From NCBI RefSeq assembly GCF_047948215.1, contig NC_134460.1:124199324-124263323 (forward strand): 64,000 nucleotides of DNA, given 5' to 3'. Below the pieces are notes generated by a model, which ran no database searches, was not told the origin of the DNA, and saw only the letters and a list, made by a program, of their open reading frames with translations. Positions within the stretch are counted from its first letter, which is position 1, and each line of letters starts with the position of its first letter. The position numbers were made by a program, and so were the translations under genes. Positions 20,466 through 31,484 of the stretch are shown here, piece by piece. This DNA is from Lycorma delicatula. Its lineage: Eukaryota > Arthropoda > Insecta > Hemiptera > Fulgoridae.

Positions 20466-20500
20466 GGTGGGGTGGGATTAAGTGAGGTGGGGTGGTGGGC
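20466..20500 (+). other. G-rich tract with quadruplex potential
   Basis: The plus strand has GGTGGGGTGGGATTAAG then TGAGGTGGGGTGGTGGGC: four runs of three or four G with loops of 1, about 12 and 4 bases. It could form a two- or three-tetrad quadruplex, but the long middle loop weakens the case. Confidence 0.4.
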
Positions 20501-21660
20501 CCCCATCTCAATTTTTTGTTAGTTTTGAAGAACATGCCATATAGCGGTCAATTGCATGAAGTCTGAATTAGGAAGTTGAATGACATATGGCATATTTATA
20601 TATACATAATATATATTATAAGAAGAAAGAAAACAGGAATTCTTACCCATCTATTTTGGAAAAAAATTGATCATCTCTTTTTTATAAATTATGAATACGA
20701 TGTAAAAAGATATTCATGCTACCTATTAAGAGGCCGGGACGAAATTCGTTGAATTAAATGTTTTTATGTTACGAAGAAAATCATAGTTGGACTATCACTT
20801 TTTTGATATAAATATTTATAAACTATCATTCAATGTGTATTGAAATAAAAAAATATTTAATGTTGATTATAAACGACTACTAACTATTTCTGTATTTTTT
20901 GTACGAAACTATGATGATGATATTAGTGTTTACAAAATCATTATTAAAATATACCTAATAAATTTTTATTTTTGCAAGTTTTAAAATAGTTATTTTATTT
21001 TTTTAATATTAAATGTCAAATTTAATAAAGTTATATTTAAAATCAACAATCAAATTTCACCATAATTTTGACTTCAGTGTTGCCATCAAATTAAAAAAAA
21101 ACGTAGCCAACTGCTGATATCACACGTAAGTAATATTAAATAAACAAATATAAAATAATTACAACAGTCTGCAACGTGATATTCGCCTACATAATATTTG
21201 ATCATTCTACTGTACAGAATGATGGTTCAAAAACTGAGCATGTCAAACTATTCTTTAAGATCATAAAATTTCATAGCAGTAGAGTGGTAAAGTTTTGCCT
21301 AAATTGATGATTTTCCGTTTTCAGGAAAATAATTTAATTTTTTTGTTGACATTTGGGTGCTGATCCAAATTTATTGTTTTAAGGTTATCAAGGTGCATAA
21401 AAATTTATTTAAATCTATTTTACCATAATTTGATTCTAGCCTTCTATGTATCAAACTTTATTCTCACACTTTCTTTCTGTAGTTTTGATTCGAATTGAAA
21501 GTCAACTCTCTGAGGATCTCCACTACAGACTCTCACAACAGGGCTAATTTCTAGAAGCCAGAACCATTATTGTGAGCTAATTATGCCGATCGGCCGCTAA
21601 CTTTCTCCACATATTGCGATAACAAGAATATAAAATAGATTTTTTTTATACATATACACT
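20501..21660. other. AT-rich non-coding DNA
   Basis: No feature recognised. Confidence 0.4.
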
Positions 21661-21663
21661 TTG

Positions 21664-21832
21664 CCAGTCTCCGTGGCAGAATGGTAGCGTGTCGGTCTTA
21701 CATCCGCAGGTCCCGGGTTCAAATCCCGGTCAAGCATGGCATTTTTCATACGATAAATTCCATTTTCATATCCCACACACAAGCTTTCAAGCTTATATGG
21801 TGATATCATCGAGCAAAAAAAAAAAAATTGTT
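21664..21832 (+). mobile_element. SINE-C, near-full copy with tRNA-like head and poly-A tail
   Basis: The head is GCCAGTCTCCGTGGCAGAAT, TGGTAGCGTGTCGG and GGTCCCGGGTTCAAATCCCG, then GTCAAGCATGGC. Box A (TGGCAGAATGG) and box B (GGTTCAAATCC) of a Pol III promoter are both present, and CCGGG/CCCGG gives a normal T-arm stem. The body includes AATTCCATTTTCATATCCCA, CAAGCTTTCAAGCTTATATG and GAGCAAAAAAAAAAAAA, a poly-A tail. A real tRNA gene is unlikely because the sequence between the arms and the acceptor ends does not pair well, and related heads recur at 30.1, 32.7 and 60.3 kb. Confidence 0.75.
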
Positions 21833-21839
21833 TAGCGTC

Positions 21840-24785
21840 TTTTTCCTCCCGACATCGATTTTTTTATTATTTTTTTTAATAATGATTGTCAATATAACCC
21901 CAGTACTATAAAGATTTTATATACTATAAATTCAATCGAATTTGTAGCTAACTGATCTTTTCCAATACGTTTTAAGTAATTTGCCCTTCGACTTCAAAAA
22001 ATATCACCACCGACTTCATATTTGTAAATGATTAAGGAAATCAGTTTATCCATTCTCTCAACATGTTTTTAACTCCTTTTTTATTATTTTATTAAGCAAT
22101 ATACAGACTCAACGTTTAATTCGTTCCGTATATCGCTGAGTTGTACAACATGCATCGGTCGATTTAAGAACCACGATTCACTTCATACACAATGTATATA
22201 CAGTTATTTTTATTTTTTTAGACACACGGGATTAATAATCCTGCATATTATCTGTAATCTGAAATCCTTGTTTAGTCTTTCTCATAAGAAACATCATCCC
22301 AATAAATTTAAAATCAACTAATAAAATTCTACCACAAGAACAATTTTTTACGTAACTGGGAATTTTCCATAGAATACCATAGCTTTGGTTTTTCCAAGTG
22401 AAATTTACTTAACTGTAATCAGAAGCAATAAGATTTAAACAAGGAATGGATTTTTGAAAATAATCCTCCGAATTTTTCATTATGAGCTAGCTGATCATCA
22501 GCGATTTTTTAAATATTTTTATTCTTTTTAAATTATTAAGGAAATAATTATTTATGATTATAATTTTTTAGAATATAATATCGCCTGCTTTATTATATGG
22601 GAGATTACTGTAACAATACTGATTTTGAAGTTATTCACAATGGTAAAAATATTCTCAAAAGTAAATTTGTTTGACGGTTTTTACTATTTACGGTATCAAA
22701 TTATACAGAAGGTAAAATCAATGTAATAACGAGGAAGCGTTCATCCATATTACGAAAGAAAATGATTATGCCATTAGCTTACTTAGTTAAAAACAAAAAT
22801 TATTTTAACCCTAATAATAATAATAAAAATTAATTGCGAATTCTATTCCAAAATCTATTTTATAAAATAATCGATCTTTAAACGAATAAAAATAATAATT
22901 TTTACTGTATTAGAAAAACAAGTCATATAAAATGCTATAAAAGTATTCTTATACAAATTTTTAATATTCATAGAAAACCTTTCTAAACTTTACATGCTTA
23001 TATGAGGATTACGCATCGGCACATATTGATCCCAATGCCTAGTATACACCAATAAAAAGCAATGACACAGTTATATGGGGCAATCTTTATATATTAAATC
23101 GAATAAAAAATTTTATTAGCTAAACTCGGTAAAACGTTTTTATTAAAAATTATGTTAAAATCAAAACCGATTTCAATTTCTTTGTTTTTAATAAAAGACA
23201 AATCTGCTAAACCTTTATGTTCAGTTGATGTAACTTTCATAGATTTTTAAGAAGTAAATACTCTACAAATTTTATTTCAACAATTTACTTATTTTATTCA
23301 CAATTTAACGAAGTTATTGAACGTCAAATCAAAAAAAAGTTGTGTTTTGCGACTCCAATTTTTTACGTTTTATAAATTTTCTATAAAAATAGATTACTAA
23401 ATATACAGTTCAACAAAATATGTGTACAGACAAAATATGTATTTAAATTCGTATTAAAACATTATTTTTTTTAGAACAACACAATTTTGAATCTTTTAAA
23501 GTTATCAGAAATGTATTTTAAAAATTAAATAAAGGAATCTATAATATGCTAAATTTGTTACCGCGGGTCCAAGGGAAACTATTAATCTTAAAAAATGTAA
23601 CATGTTTTCTACAAAGAAAATAATAAGCTAAAATGAAATTCAACAACTGATCAATCTGTGATAAATAATAATAATTATTATTATAATGAAATTGTCAACT
23701 CCGGGAATATATATATATACAGATCTTTACATCTTGTAGGAAGATTATTTTATAGTTATGGTCAAATGCATAATAAATGAGCGATAATATGAGATGGAGA
23801 TGATGGAAAAAGATATCGTAGATTTATATACTCAGATTTTTTATTCATTCTCCTTCTAAGAAAATAAATAATTAAACCCCCTATATTTTTATTTTCTAAT
23901 GAAGATTTTCAATAAGTAATAAAAATAAATAACCATAATTACCAATAAAATAAGCGTAAATTTTCTGTACTCATTTATGAAAAAGGGTACTCATCATTTT
24001 CCTTCTCTTCATTGTTTTAACAAATTCTGTACCAAATTTAATATAAACCCCCACAAACTGGTGTATTCTAATATCACTTTGTTAATACAAAAAGGGATAA
24101 GACATAGCTCATTTCATTTATTTAAGGAGGAGTCGGAAATTTATTCATCATATAAGATCGGTCATATTGAATTTTCTTAAAAATAATGAATTGAAATTAA
24201 ATTTAAGGATAGCATTTTTCAAATTTTTAATATTTCCCAGATATTAAGTTTTTTAAAGTTGATAAAATCTGGCTAAGATTTTACTGAAATTATTTGGCAT
24301 TTGCATAGAAATTAAAATCTTTACCTTGAATACGTATATTAAAAACCCTCCCCGGATGTAAAATTGCAACGTATTTATTATCAATGACCCTAATTGCTAA
24401 AATATTTATAAGCATTATATACTCATTGTATATTTTATTTGTAAAAAAAAAATTAAAACATATATATTTTTTTGTTACACTAGTTGTAAATTTAGTAAAA
24501 AAATTCAATCCTACAAAAAAAAGGCAGTCTTAAGACATAATCTAACAAACTGAATAATAACACAAAGTTGTTTAAAATCATCAGTATTCTTTAAATTTTT
24601 AAATTATTAAACTTTAACCATCTCTTTAATTAAAAATACTAATAAAAAATTAAAAAAGCTATCATATGATTGCAAAACTTTTCCGGTGCTATCGCTTAAA
24701 TTTAAAATAATTTTTAAATGGAAATAATACCTTATAATTAGTTTTTAAGTAAAATTTATTTAATTTAAATAAAAAATAAAGAATC
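21840..24785. other. Long AT-rich non-coding DNA
   Basis: No gene, RNA or shared repeat recognised. A 13-bp palindrome (GCTGATCATCAGC) lies near 22491-22503. Open frames at 23977-24180 and 24290-24508 show no domain and have the base composition of their surroundings. Confidence 0.4.
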
Positions 24786-24789
24786 ACCC

Positions 24790-25765
24790 CAATTCTATTC
24801 AACTCTGCCTTAGAAAAAGTAATTAGGAAATGGAATAAACAAATGGTTAAACATCGAATCTCAGAATCTGCACGTTTATGAAAAAAAGGAATTATTTATT
24901 AAACAATTAGCCTTTATAGATGACGTAGGTATTCTAGCAACAAATATAGAAGAAACAAAATTAAAAATACATTTATCGGCAGAAAATAGTAAGGTTTAGA
25001 AATGTCCTATGAAAAAATACAATTTATAACCGGTGATAAGAACTGTGTAAAAAAATAATTTTTAAAAAGGGATAAAAAATTTATGAACAGGCAAATTTAA
25101 GTATCATGGGGAGGTAATAACACCAACTGTACTCGAAAAAGAAGTTATTAAGATAGGATTTGAAAAACGGAAACACCGTTTAATCTACTGTCACTTGACT
25201 GACTGCGGATATTTACAATAATAAAGTTACGCTATAAAGCTAAATTACGGCATTATAAAACAGTAATTTGCCCAGAAGCCTTATATGTTGACGAGTGTTT
25301 AATAAAGTTTAATGTAAGAAATTTAAAAAAAAAAAACTAATTTTAAGGAAGATTTTTGGAACCAGAAAAACAGAGGAAGATTAAAAACTAAAATCTAACA
25401 AAGAAATCCACCAACAAATGAAAGATTTAAAAGCGAAAAATAAGAATGAGTTTTTTTGGCTGTATTTATAGAATAAGTGTAAACTTATAAAACAATTATT
25501 TAACTTTTACAAAGATAGATAAATAAAAATAGGGTGGCACCGGGAAGTAAAATAAAACAGAAAAACTAAATTAAGTTTGGAAATAAATAATAACAGATAG
25601 AATAGAGTTTCTAAAAACAATTGAAGATTTCAAACTAGATGAAAAGGAAAACCAAAAGAAAAGCTCCAGAAAACTTACACAGGAGCAACAAAAAGCTCTC
25701 TCGGAAATGAAAAAGTACTGGAAACAACAAAATAAAAGGAAATGTAGCAAGATCTAAAAAGGACT
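24790..25765 (+). mobile_element. Non-LTR endonuclease-RT element, 3' portion, degenerate
   Basis: Read across frames on the plus strand, the following appear in order: EKVIRKWNKQMV, MSYEKIQFITGDKN, KAKLRHYKTVICPEALY, LILRKIFGTRK, NKEIHQQMKDL, and a basic tail (KKSSRKFTQEQQKALSEMKK then YWKQQNKRK). These are the C-terminal blocks of a widespread arthropod endonuclease-reverse transcriptase type. The retained blocks lie after the FADD box; FIDD (TTTATAGATGAC at about 24914) may be the remnant of that box. Many stops and shifts are present. The 3' end faces the minus-strand retroelement at 25.9-27.6 kb. A sister copy of the tail lies at 62.4-62.9 kb. Confidence 0.7.
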
Positions 25766-25869
25766 ATTCGAAAGAAGAAAAAGGAAAAAATTATTATTTC
25801 ACTGATTTCTGAAACGATTAAGTCCGGTAGGGGTCGGTCGCTCCTACAAGACTAATACCTCCTTCTTTT

Positions 25870-27650
25870 GGGGTTAAATCAACCTCATACACACTCCAAT
25901 AAACACACCCGCACATCTCCAACACATATCTTCCGTGTTTTCTGTTCTACACGGAAACAGAAAGGAGAAGTGCATTTTTCAATCCCAACGATTTCCTCAG
26001 GTCATGGACTGTACCATTAAACGTTATGTCTTGAATGTCCTTAGTCTTAAATTCCCTGTAACTTTCTTTAAATCTTGTTCCTGGATCTTAGGGATCATTT
26101 CAAGGGCCTCGATAACTATCGGCATTACCTTTGTCTTCATGCCCGGCATCCTGCTAACCTCGAGATCTTGTTATTTTAATTCTTTCTCTGCAATTTTTTG
26201 TGTGCTATTTCCATTGTTACGTACAGAGACGTCTATTAGCTACGAATTTCTGTCTTCATTATCCTTCAGTACTATATCGGGTAAGCATTCACTTATCGAT
26301 CTGTGTGTACTGGTATATCGTACGTGTACTGTATTATACGTGATCGGGTACACCTGTTGTGTGTTACTACCCGCTACGGCAGATACTGGTTCCATTTGTC
26401 CGCATCCAACGGTATACGGAATTTTCTACATATAGCCCAGCGAACTTAGTCACATATTCTATTATGCCTTTGCAGGTATTCGAATCTCGCCAGCTGCGAG
26501 CACCCCGATACGAGATGATCTTACTGTTTCTGAACAGGTACTGCATAGTCTATATTTGTTATAGTCTTTGGTTTTCATAACGTACTTCTCGTAATTTCTT
26601 GTCTTCAATGCTTGATCCTACGCCGCTACAATCAGGGCTTCGGTTTCAGTCTTCAGTTTTTACTCTACGAAGCCACGATACTGTACGAATCTCATCGATA
26701 CCTGGCGCCTCCATTCTCATGGCATACTGTCTATGTAGATTTTCCCCCGCCATTCTTTTTGCAACGCTTCCTGGGAAATTCTCTTCATGTTAACGTTCAT
26801 CAAGGCGTCTTCCAGTAGCCTTTCATCTTCATCTCCCGGCGGTCCTGCACATTTTTGTACAATTCTAAGGGCTTTCGATAGAACTTTCACATTTCTTGGT
26901 TATCGCTCCTCATTATAACTTCTCTCATAAGCCTGTCGCTCTGATTTTTCAATAGGAATTGCGCTAGAGCAACGATTGCATTTCAGTATGCCGCGGCGAT
27001 TTACCACAATCCTCTACCCCCTATTTTCCGCGAGACGTATAGGCTATCCACGTCTGCTCGTGGATGCACCAATCCATAAATCGTAAGTTCTTTCCTCGTC
27101 TTACAATCTAATTTGGCTGCTTCCACTTCTCTCTATTCCAGGATGGAGAGCTGTACTTGAGCACGGGTACGACCTAGTTTCCCATCGCCCTGATTTTGTT
27201 CTTCTTGGTCAGGTTGCTTCCTAGGATGGACCTTACTCTCCTAACGTATTCTTTAGTCATCTTTCCCTTGACCTTTGCATCCTTGATTTGAGGATCCTCT
27301 TCCATACCATATATTTTTACACTCTCCGTCCTCTAATTGTCTTATGATCATCTCGTCATTCTCGCTCGACATTTCAGCCCTCAATCCTCTTCTAAGAATG
27401 ACCATGCATTCATCTAATCCGAATTCCACCCCTATACCGCTAGTGAATTCTTCAACCATCTGTATCATCCCATCCAGTACTTCCGGACTTTTCGCTATTA
27501 TTTTAGATCATCCATATAGTAGGTGCGATATTGACTCCATATCTCTATGCATTTTATATCTCAATTTAGTGCTTCTCAGTCGATGCGTGAAAGGTACTGC
27601 CCCAAAATTAACATCTTTAGCGCACATATTTAGGTACTATTTGACCCAAT
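25870..27650 (-). mobile_element. Non-LTR retrotransposon with restriction-like endonuclease, 3' half
   Basis: On the minus strand: QMVEEFTSGIGVEFGLDECM, KMTKEYVRRVRSILGS, VVPVLKYSS, KTRKELTIYG, HPRADVDSLYVSRK, GGRGL, then further on RPDIVLKDNED, LIDVSV, and MKTKVMPIVIEAL. The RT thumb followed by PD-(x)n-D motifs is the layout of elements carrying a PD-(D/E)XK restriction-like endonuclease (R2/NeSL-type superclade, by recall). The fragment starts after the catalytic YADD block and contains many stops and frameshifts. The clade within that group was not determined. Its 3' end points towards 25870, tail to tail with the plus-strand element. Confidence 0.65.
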
Positions 27651-27651
27651 C

Positions 27652-27800
27652 ACTCGACAGCTACCTCATATAAATTATTTAATAACTAATAATCATATAA
27701 ATTATTTATAGTATCAAATTATAAAAAATTTAAAAACTTTTTTTAGATTCTTAAACCGGATTCAATGAAACCCTTTTTTGTAAAAACGTTTCCAAAGATG
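27652..27800 (+). repeat. Dispersed repeat E, copy 2
   Basis: CACTCGACAGCTACCTCATA then TAAATTATTTAATAA and a later ATTCAATGAAACCC plus T-run match the order of copy 1 at 3963-4110. It directly abuts the 5' broken end of the retroelement at 25870-27650. Confidence 0.55.
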
Positions 27801-28845
27801 AATGCACACGAATATGTGGTGCATACATGTTACGGAAATATCTATAACTATGTTTCCGTTTTTTTGAACTAAGGAATTCTTGAAACGTCGATATTTGGAA
27901 AAACCCCGATACCCAAAACTTTGACCGATCGCTATATTTTCCCTTTATACCTACGCTGCTTTAACAGCGATAGAGCTATATATAAGAAAGTAAAAATCTC
28001 AGATTATTAAAAACCACAATAATTTTAGAAATTTCAAGTCGACAGGCTGAAAAGTTCGGTATATTGACAAAAATTAATTTTTAGATTTAGAGTTAAAGAA
28101 ACTTTCATTATTATAAAAGATTTTTTTTATATATACTTCGTATAATTTTTTTTGTTTTTTAATCTAAAAAACATAAAATTTATATAAAGATTTATCTCCA
28201 ATACAACAACGTTCAATATCTCACAGACTTCAATCTGACCTTTTTAAAAATTTAACTCCATCAATTCCTTTAAAACATAACCTATCACGTCAAATTATAC
28301 GATCCTAAGTTATAAATTCTTGTAATATTAAACCAACAAACACACACACCAATCCACATACATTCAGTATTTTATATAATTCTGAATAAAGGAAAATATA
28401 AATCAAAGTAGGTCACTTGATTAAAAAAAAAGAAAAAACTCCAGTATAAAAGTAAGTAAATAATATAAGAAGAAAGGTAAAATCCAGTTTAAGAAATAGA
28501 CGTTAGTGACAAGAAAAGGAATGGAGACAAAGAGATAAGAAAGTACCTTAAAAGAAAACATACCACCGATAAAAGGATTAAGAAGTGATTTATGAGAATT
28601 GAAATTTAGATGGCTGGGCTATATTTGGTGACAGTACGGGTGGAACTACTCTTGCCAATAAATAACCTTGAAATCTAATATGATAATAAAGTTTAAATTC
28701 ATAATTTCATTTTACAATAACATTATCAATAATTATAAATCATGCAAACAATTCATGTAATAAATTAATTATTTAACAAATAATTAAAGTACAAAAAGTG
28801 ATTAAAATCGAAAATGAAAAAAACAAATAAGTATAAAAGTAAAAA
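27801..28845. other. AT-rich non-coding DNA
   Basis: No confident feature. AAATTTAGATGGCTGGGCTA near 28603 could be a retroelement remnant (F-R-W-L-G), too short to call. Confidence 0.35.
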
Positions 28846-29128
28846 ATATGATGTGGACACCACATGACTTCCTTTTACGCCTATTAAATTGTATATACAT
28901 ATTTTTTAACAACCAGATATTAATAATTATTAAAAAATCAATATATATAAATTAAAAAAAAGTTTAAAAATTTTTTTTACAGTCAGAGATTAATAATCAT
29001 TAATAAATCAATAAATATGCTGTATTTAAATTTTAAAAAAAAGTTAAAAAAGGAAGGAAATGAATTCGGATTCGAACAGATATGCCTTCCCTTTGTACGA
29101 TCCAAATATTTCATTAATTAAAATTTTA

Positions 29129-29143
29129 TTTGGCTATAACTCT
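29129..29143. repeat. Left target-site duplication of the SINE
   Basis: TTTGGCTATAACTCT, identical to 29449-29463 on the other side of the SINE; the intact site is seen undivided in the related N1 sequence order. Confidence 0.9.
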
Positions 29144-29448
29144 ATCTTTTTTTCTTTCTTTTTCCTGTTTAGCCTCCGGTAACTACCGTTTAGATAATTC
29201 TTCAGAGGATGAATGAGGATGATATGTATGAGTGTAAATGAAGTGTAGTCTTGTACATTCTCAGTTCGACCATTCCTAAGATGTGTGGTTAATTGAAACC
29301 CAACTACCGAATATCACCGGTATCCACGACCTAGTATTCAAATCCATATAAAAATAACTGGCTTTACTAAGATTTGAACGCTGTAACTCTCGACTTCCAA
29401 ATCAGCTGATTTGGATATACGCGTTCACCACTAGACCAACCCGGTGGG
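29144..29448 (-). mobile_element. SINE-A, full length, with intact 15-bp target duplication
   Basis: The best copy for defining the family. On the minus strand it starts CCCACCGGGTTGGTCTAGTG (box A), then GAACGCGTATATCCAAATCA, GCTGATTTGGAAGTCGAG, GTTCAAATCTTAGTAAAG (box B with one change), TAGGTCGTGGATACCGG, TTTCAATTAACCACACATCT, TACAAGACTACACTTCATTT, ACTCATACATATCATCCTCA and GGAGGCTAAACAGGAAAAAG, ending in an A-rich tail of about 20 bases. Length is 305 bp. The exact 15-bp duplication and A-rich tail show insertion by LINE-type target-primed reverse transcription, into an N1 element. Confidence 0.95.
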
Positions 29449-29463
29449 TTTGGCTATAACTCT
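29449..29463. repeat. Right target-site duplication of the SINE
   Basis: TTTGGCTATAACTCT, identical to 29129-29143; the N1 sequence continues immediately after it. Confidence 0.9.
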
Positions 29464-30097
29464 GGAACCAATGAAAATAACTGTCACTTATGATATAATG
29501 TTGAAAAGCTTTCAATGAGGTTTGATTACTGCAGTTAAGAAAAAGTCCAAAATTCAATTTTTTTTTTTTTTTTTTTTGGGCTTTTTTGACACTTTTGGTC
29601 CAGTCGATTACAGTCAAAAGGGGAACTGCACAACTAGATGTTACAACAGTCCTAAATCCAAAATTACAACATTCTACAGCTAATCCTTTTTGAGTTACGT
29701 GAGATACATTCTTACGTGCGTACAGACATTACGCCAAAACTAATCAAAATGGATTCAGGGATGGTCAAATTGGATATTTCCGTTGAAATTTGAAAACCGA
29801 AATTATTCACTATCACAATACTTCCTTTACTTCGTACAAGGAAGTAATTTACAGTAAACAAATATAAATAAATAAATTTAATAAAGTTGATTAATTATAA
29901 ATTATTCCTACTTGGTCAAGCCATTTGAATAAGATTTTAAAGTTGTTTTTCATTTAAAAAAAGTTTACGAAAAATAGAATTATAAAGTCGCATTTCGGTT
30001 CAGTTGTCTGTATAAAAAGAAGAATAGCATTAAAAAAAGGCATAGATAAAAAAGACTCTTTTATATAAATCATTTTAATAAACTCCTTTCATCTAGG

Positions 30098-30215
30098 AGT
30101 CTCCGAGTTCGTATCCCGGTCAGGTATGCATTTTTAAATGCTACAAAATTCCATTTTGTTGTTCCCACGTACAAGCATTTCTATAAGCTTCTATGTCCAA
30201 TTAAAAACAAAATAA
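30098..30215 (+). mobile_element. SINE-C, 5'-truncated copy
   Basis: GTCTCCGAGTTCGTATCCCG (box B region), GTCAGGTATGCATTTTTAAA, AAATTCCATTTTGTTGTTCC, CACGTACAAGCATTT and AAGCTTCTATGTCC match the copy at 21664-21832. Box A is missing. Confidence 0.65.
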
Positions 30216-30640
30216 TATTAAGCAAAACAAACTTCTTATGGCTTAATTTTTTTTTTTTTGGAGGGGGGAGTCCCTTGTCCCAATCTAAGAACTTCCCCAC
30301 CGTGATAAAAAAAAGCAACCAATTCAAAAGATCAGTCTTGTCAAACATAGAACATTAAATGAAATATTGTCAATTTTGTCATTGTCAATAGAACATTAAA
30401 ACAAAAAAAATAACATAATATGACACAAGGGTCTACAGGGCCCTTGTCATTTAAAAAAACATTTGTGTTTAAAACTTAAAGAAATGTTGTCAAATCTTAA
30501 TGCTTACTAATTCGAATCCGAACGGGTTAAAAAAAACTGGTAAATGAAAAATAATAGTATCACGGACTGGTCAGACCGAGTTTTAGAAACAATTTTTAAT
30601 AAAAATTTATTTTTTTATTAGTTTATATATTTCTACTTCT
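30216..30640. other. Non-coding DNA
   Basis: Holds a T-run plus GGAGGGGGGAGTCCC at about 30245-30275, and two copies of ATAGAACATTAAA about 40 bp apart. No feature recognised. Confidence 0.35.
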
Positions 30641-31110
30641 TATACAAAGTATAGGAAAGTATTACGATCGCGAAAAACTTCGGTTTTCAGATTTCAACGG
30701 AAATATCCATTTTGACCATCCCTGAATCCACTTTGACTAACTTCGACGTGACGTCTGTACGTACGTACGTATGTATCTCGCACAACTCAAAAACGATTAA
30801 CCATAGGATGTTGAAATTCGCATTTAGGACTGTTGTAACATCCAGTTGTGCACCTCCCCTTTTGATTGCAATCGACTGGAGCAAAAGTATCCAAAAAAGG
30901 TCCAAATTCCAAACAATTTGGATTTTGGATTCAAGGGAAAGGTACATCATTTCGAATCCGACTTCATCTCCTTTTTTTTAACTTTTTTTTTAATTTAAAT
31001 ATTTATTTATATTTTTTTTATTTATCAATAATTATTAACATCTGGTTGTAAAAAAATGTGTATATGTAATTTAATAGGCGTATAAGGAAGTCATTTGGTG
31101 CTCACATCAG
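30641..31110 (+). mobile_element. N1 element, internally deleted copy
   Basis: It begins ACTTCTTATACAAAGTATAG, then ATCGCGAAAAACTTCGG, TTTCAACGGAAATATCC, CTGTACGTACGTACGTATGT, ATGTTGAAATTCGCATTTAG, TGCACCTCCCCTTTTGATTG, and a box-B-like TTTCGAATCCGACTTCATCT followed by eight T. It ends TTTAATAGGCGTATAAGGAA, GTCATTTGGTGCTCACATCA. The central TTGAGAGCTTTT/ATTAATGAAATATTTGG part present in other copies is missing. Confidence 0.75.
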
Positions 31111-31294
31111 AGTTTTTAATGTAACGATACGAAAATAAATAGACCCTGCAGCAAATTTTATAATCGGTAAAATTTTATTTCACTTAATAGTTAATCCATA
31201 ATATTTCAGTAGAATTTCTTCTTCAATTCTAATATTTCGGAAGTTTTCAGATATCCCATGCAGCTTTCTGAATTCGGGGCTCATAGGCGTCCCT

Positions 31295-31480
31295 TGTTCG
31301 CGACGTGTGAATGAGGTGTAGCCTTGTACAGACTCAGGCCACACACCAGAGACGTGTTGTTAACTGAAACCCAACCACCAAAGAACAACGGTAGCTACGA
31401 TCTAGTATTCAAATCCGAATAAAAGCAACTATCTTTATTAGGATTCGAACCTGAAGCTCTTGACTTCGAAACAGACATTC
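31295..31480 (-). mobile_element. SINE-A, partial
   Basis: On the minus strand: GTCAAGAGCTTCAGGTTCGA, ATCCTAATAAAG (box B), ATCGTAGCTACCGTTGTTCT, TTGGTGGTTGGGTTTCAGTT, CTGAGTCTGTACAAGGCTAC and ACCTCATTCACACG. The tRNA-like head and the A-rich tail are missing. Confidence 0.75.
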
Positions 31481-31484
31481 ATAC

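Larger units (their letters stand above)
28849..29849 (-). mobile_element. N1 repeat element, full copy carrying a SINE
   Basis: Defined by comparison with 30641-31110, 36694-37389 and 40668-40789. On the minus strand it begins TACTTCCTTGTACGAAGTAA AGGAAGTA, a hairpin. It continues with TTTCAACGGAAATATCC, CCATCCCTGAATCCATTTTG, ACTCAAAAAGGATTAGC, GCAGTTCCCCTTTTGACTG, then a box-B-like TGTTCGAATCCGAATTCATT. It ends ACACAATTTAATAGGCG-like sequence, AAGGAAGTCATGTGGTGTCC and ACATCA. The terminal core ACTTCCTTGTAC occurs inverted at the two ends. No protein is encoded. It is probably a non-autonomous DNA transposon of unassigned superfamily. Confidence 0.7.

Noticed and set aside
21664..21740. Functional tRNA gene
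   Set aside because: Box A, box B and a T-arm are visible, but acceptor pairing is poor and the sequence continues into a conserved body with a poly-A tail; related heads recur three more times. It is a tRNA-derived SINE.
25935..26435. 166-codon plus-strand frame resembling a membrane protein
   Set aside because: It is antisense to a degraded retrotransposon that reads clearly on the minus strand; the hydrophobic look comes from the complement.
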